DNA from: Planctellipticum variicoloris
GTDB taxonomy: Bacteria > Planctomycetota > Planctomycetia > Planctomycetales > Planctomycetaceae
Length of the DNA stretch: 64,000 nucleotides
Assembly (NCBI RefSeq): GCF_030622045.1
Contig: NZ_CP130886.1
Coordinates: 6,642,001 to 6,706,000 of the forward strand
Direction: 5' to 3'
The notes beneath the pieces are model-generated. The model did not search any database. It had not been told where the DNA came from and saw only the letters and a program-made list of their open reading frames with translations. Every line of letters starts with the position of its first letter. The stretch's first letter is position 1. The position numbers and the translations under genes were made by a program. Positions 62,359 to 64,000 of the stretch are shown piece after piece.

Positions 62359-64000
62359 ATGTCTTACAAGACCATCAAACGACTGCTGGGCGAAACGAGC
62401 CTGGAGCGGAAATGCCGCTTCCTGTTCGGCAGCGGCCTGCTGCTGCTGATCACCGGCAGCTTCTACTTCTATGCGTCTCAGACCACCAAGCTGATCGACG
62501 AGCAGAACCTGGTCGCGGCCCGGCTGCTGGTGGCCCCGATCATCATGGAAAAGCACTGGAAGTGGTCGGAGAACCGGGGCGAATTCAGCATCGCGGAAGA
62601 CGTCGCCAAGATGGCGGTCGAGCTCAAACCGCCCGACATGAAGAAGTACAACTGGACGCTGTCGAAGGCCGGTCTCTTCGATTCGGCTTCGCGTCCCCCC
62701 GACGACGCCGGCTACCGGGCGCTGGAGCGGATTTCCAAAGCCAACGGAGAGCGCGAAGTCATCGTGCGCCTGCGGAACAAGCTCGACAGCGACACCAATC
62801 GCAAGTACGAAGAGTTCAACTATTACGCGGGAGTCTACGCCACCGACACCTGCGTCGCCTGCCATCGGCAGCACAATGGCGACCCGGAGCTGAAGACCGG
62901 CGACTTGATCGGGATGGTGAAGATCACCTTCCCGCTCGACAAAACGCAGCGGGCCCTCGCCTGGAACAACGCGATTCTGCTGGCCACCGCCATTGTGACG
63001 GCGTTCCTGGCCATGCTGGCGGCCTACGCGATCGTCCGCTACGTCATCGTCAAGCCGGTGCTGCACCTGAAGGACGTCAGCGACGCCATTGCGCGCGGCA
63101 GCCTCGATCAGCGGGCGGATATCCGGACGGGGGACGAGTTCGAAGAGCTGTCTCACGCGTTCAACCGCATGCTGCGGCACCTGGTGACCGTGCAGGAGGA
63201 GCTGCAGCAGCTCAACCGCGGTTACGAAGTGAAGGTCGACGAGCTGGCGCAGGCCAACCTGCGGCTGTACGAACTCAACAACCTGAAGAACGAATTCCTG
63301 GCGACGATGAGCCATGAGCTGCGAACGCCGCTGAATTCGATCCTCGGCTTCAGCGACGTGCTGGTCAACGCCCAGGGGCTCACCGATAAGCAGCGCCGCT
63401 ACGTCTCGAACATTCAGACGTCCGGCAAGAACCTCCTGAACCTGATCAACGACGTGCTCGACCTGGCAAAGATCGAAGCGGGCAAGATGGAGCTGCACAT
63501 CGTCGAGTTCTCGATCGCCGATCTGATCGAGCGGCTCGTCGCCCAGATGTCGCCCCTGGCCGAGAAGAAGTCCATCGACCTGGGCTGGGACGTCGACCCC
63601 GGCGTTCCGCTGGTCATGCAGGATTCCGGGAAGATCGAGCAGATCCTCAGCAATCTGATGTCGAACGCCATCAAGTTCACCCCGGAAGGGGGACGCGTGC
63701 GGGTCCGTGCCGAGCGTCGCGACAAGGTCGGACTGGCATTGATCGTCGAGGACACCGGAATCGGCATTCCGCTGGAAGAACAGGAAAAGATCTTCGAGAA
63801 GTTCCGGCAGGGCAAAGGCAACCCGGGCCAGACCGACACGCTGACCCGCGAGTACGAGGGCACCGGCCTGGGACTGTCGATCATCCGCGAGCTGTCGAAG
63901 CTGCTCGGCGGCGACGTGCGCGTCGAGAGCGAGTTCGGCCGCGGCAGCGTGTTCTCCGTGCTGATCCCGGCAAGGCTCGACCCGGAGCATCCCCCCAAGG
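62359..64000 (+). CDS. Sensor histidine kinase with haem-type DUF3365 sensor (3' end beyond window)
   Basis: At least 547 residues are visible, running off the right edge. After a membrane helix (FLFGSGLLLLITGSFYFYA) comes an extracytoplasmic DUF3365/Tll0287-like sensor with a c-type haem motif, C165-V-A-C168-H169, in YYAGVYATDTCVACHRQ. A second helix (AILLATAIVTAFLAMLAAYAIVRYV) and a HAMP domain follow. The HisKA domain has the H-box MSHELRTPLNSILGF (H319), and the ATPase domain shows N-box IEQILSNLMSNAIKFTPEGG, G1 VEDTGIGIP, F-box FEKFRQGKG and G2 GTGLGLSI. It likely senses redox state or a gas and phosphorylates a response regulator not seen here. The ATG at 62359 has no strong ribosome site. 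Confidence 0.93.
   Translation, partial: MSYKTIKRLLGETSLERKCRFLFGSGLLLLITGSFYFYASQTTKLIDEQNLVAARLLVAPIIMEKHWKWSENRGEFSIAEDVAKMAVELKPPDMKKYNWTLSKAGLFDSASRPPDDAGYRALERISKANGEREVIVRLRNKLDSDTNRKYEEFNYYAGVYATDTCVACHRQHNGDPELKTGDLIGMVKITFPLDKTQRALAWNNAILLATAIVTAFLAMLAAYAIVRYVIVKPVLHLKDVSDAIARGSLDQRADIRTGDEFEELSHAFNRMLRHLVTVQEELQQLNRGYEVKVDELAQANLRLYELNNLKNEFLATMSHELRTPLNSILGFSDVLVNAQGLTDKQRRYVSNIQTSGKNLLNLINDVLDLAKIEAGKMELHIVEFSIADLIERLVAQMSPLAEKKSIDLGWDVDPGVPLVMQDSGKIEQILSNLMSNAIKFTPEGGRVRVRAERRDKVGLALIVEDTGIGIPLEEQEKIFEKFRQGKGNPGQTDTLTREYEGTGLGLSIIRELSKLLGGDVRVESEFGRGSVFSVLIPARLDPEHPPK

Noticed and set aside
62251-63990. Open frame of about 579 codons on the minus strand
   Set aside because: It is the antisense of the histidine kinase gene, which has all kinase boxes on the plus strand.

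Overview
The window is a GC-rich chromosomal segment from a member of the Planctomycetes, probably of the Planctomycetaceae type. No species is assigned. The evidence is the gene content: fused ResB-CcsA, DUF1501, DUF1552/DUF1592, DUF1549/DUF1553 with planctomycete-type cytochrome modules, DUF1598, DUF1080, DUF5658, a sulfatase and secreted sialidase- and ThuA-type proteins. Coding density is high, GTG and TTG starts are used, and most genes are in short directons. No rRNA, tRNA or CRISPR array was recognised.

Layout. 1-4.5 kb: 5' part of a fused cytochrome c biogenesis protein and an upstream lipoprotein built from a duplicated unit. 4.9-11.1 kb: sugar isomerase-like protein, DUF5658 membrane protein, sialidase-like protein, gltX, and a secreted protein with two DUF1080 domains. 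11.1-16.6 kb: ammonium transporter with a sigma-54-like promoter, a pRiA4b ORF-3-like protein carrying a histone-like tail, a methyltransferase and pgk. 16.6-28.3 kb: sulfatase, two alpha/beta hydrolases, DUF1501, ThuA-propeller, DUF1598 and an FAD dehydrogenase. 28.4-30.8 kb: an accessory patch with a GGCT-HEPN-like fusion, DUF4256 and a large inverted-repeat element. 30.8-44.2 kb: a 1695-residue cytochrome/WD40/DUF1549/DUF1553 protein, a lipoprotein, an M28 peptidase with PDZ, and the DUF1552/DUF1592 pair. 44.4-45.1 kb: gene remains (truncated ferredoxin, transposase tail). 45.2-53.2 kb: FGGY kinase, a HerA-like ATPase, an AlbA_2-type gene broken by an in-frame stop, and argH. 53.2-57.6 kb: flagellar export genes fliO-fliP-fliQ-fliR-flhB. 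57.8-64 kb: DASS transporter, TlpA-like thioredoxin, cysteine desulfurase, and the start of a haem-motif sensor histidine kinase.

How genes work together. The flagellar genes form the membrane export gate. ResB-CcsA would mature c-type cytochromes such as the CxxCH proteins encoded in the window. The sulfatase, sialidase-like, DUF1080, sugar isomerase-like, ThuA and FGGY-kinase genes suggest a life on sulfated or complex glycans.

The most unusual non-coding signal is a scattered family of degenerate intergenic arrays with a strict 7-bp period. The sequence differs at each locus, many arrays are arranged as inverted pairs, and several supply or abut the stop codon of the adjacent gene. Other palindromic repeat families fill many remaining gaps. 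Among proteins, the most notable are FliR with a canonical EF-hand loop, the GGCT-HEPN-like fusion, the histone-tailed pRiA4b protein and the nonsense-interrupted AlbA_2 gene.
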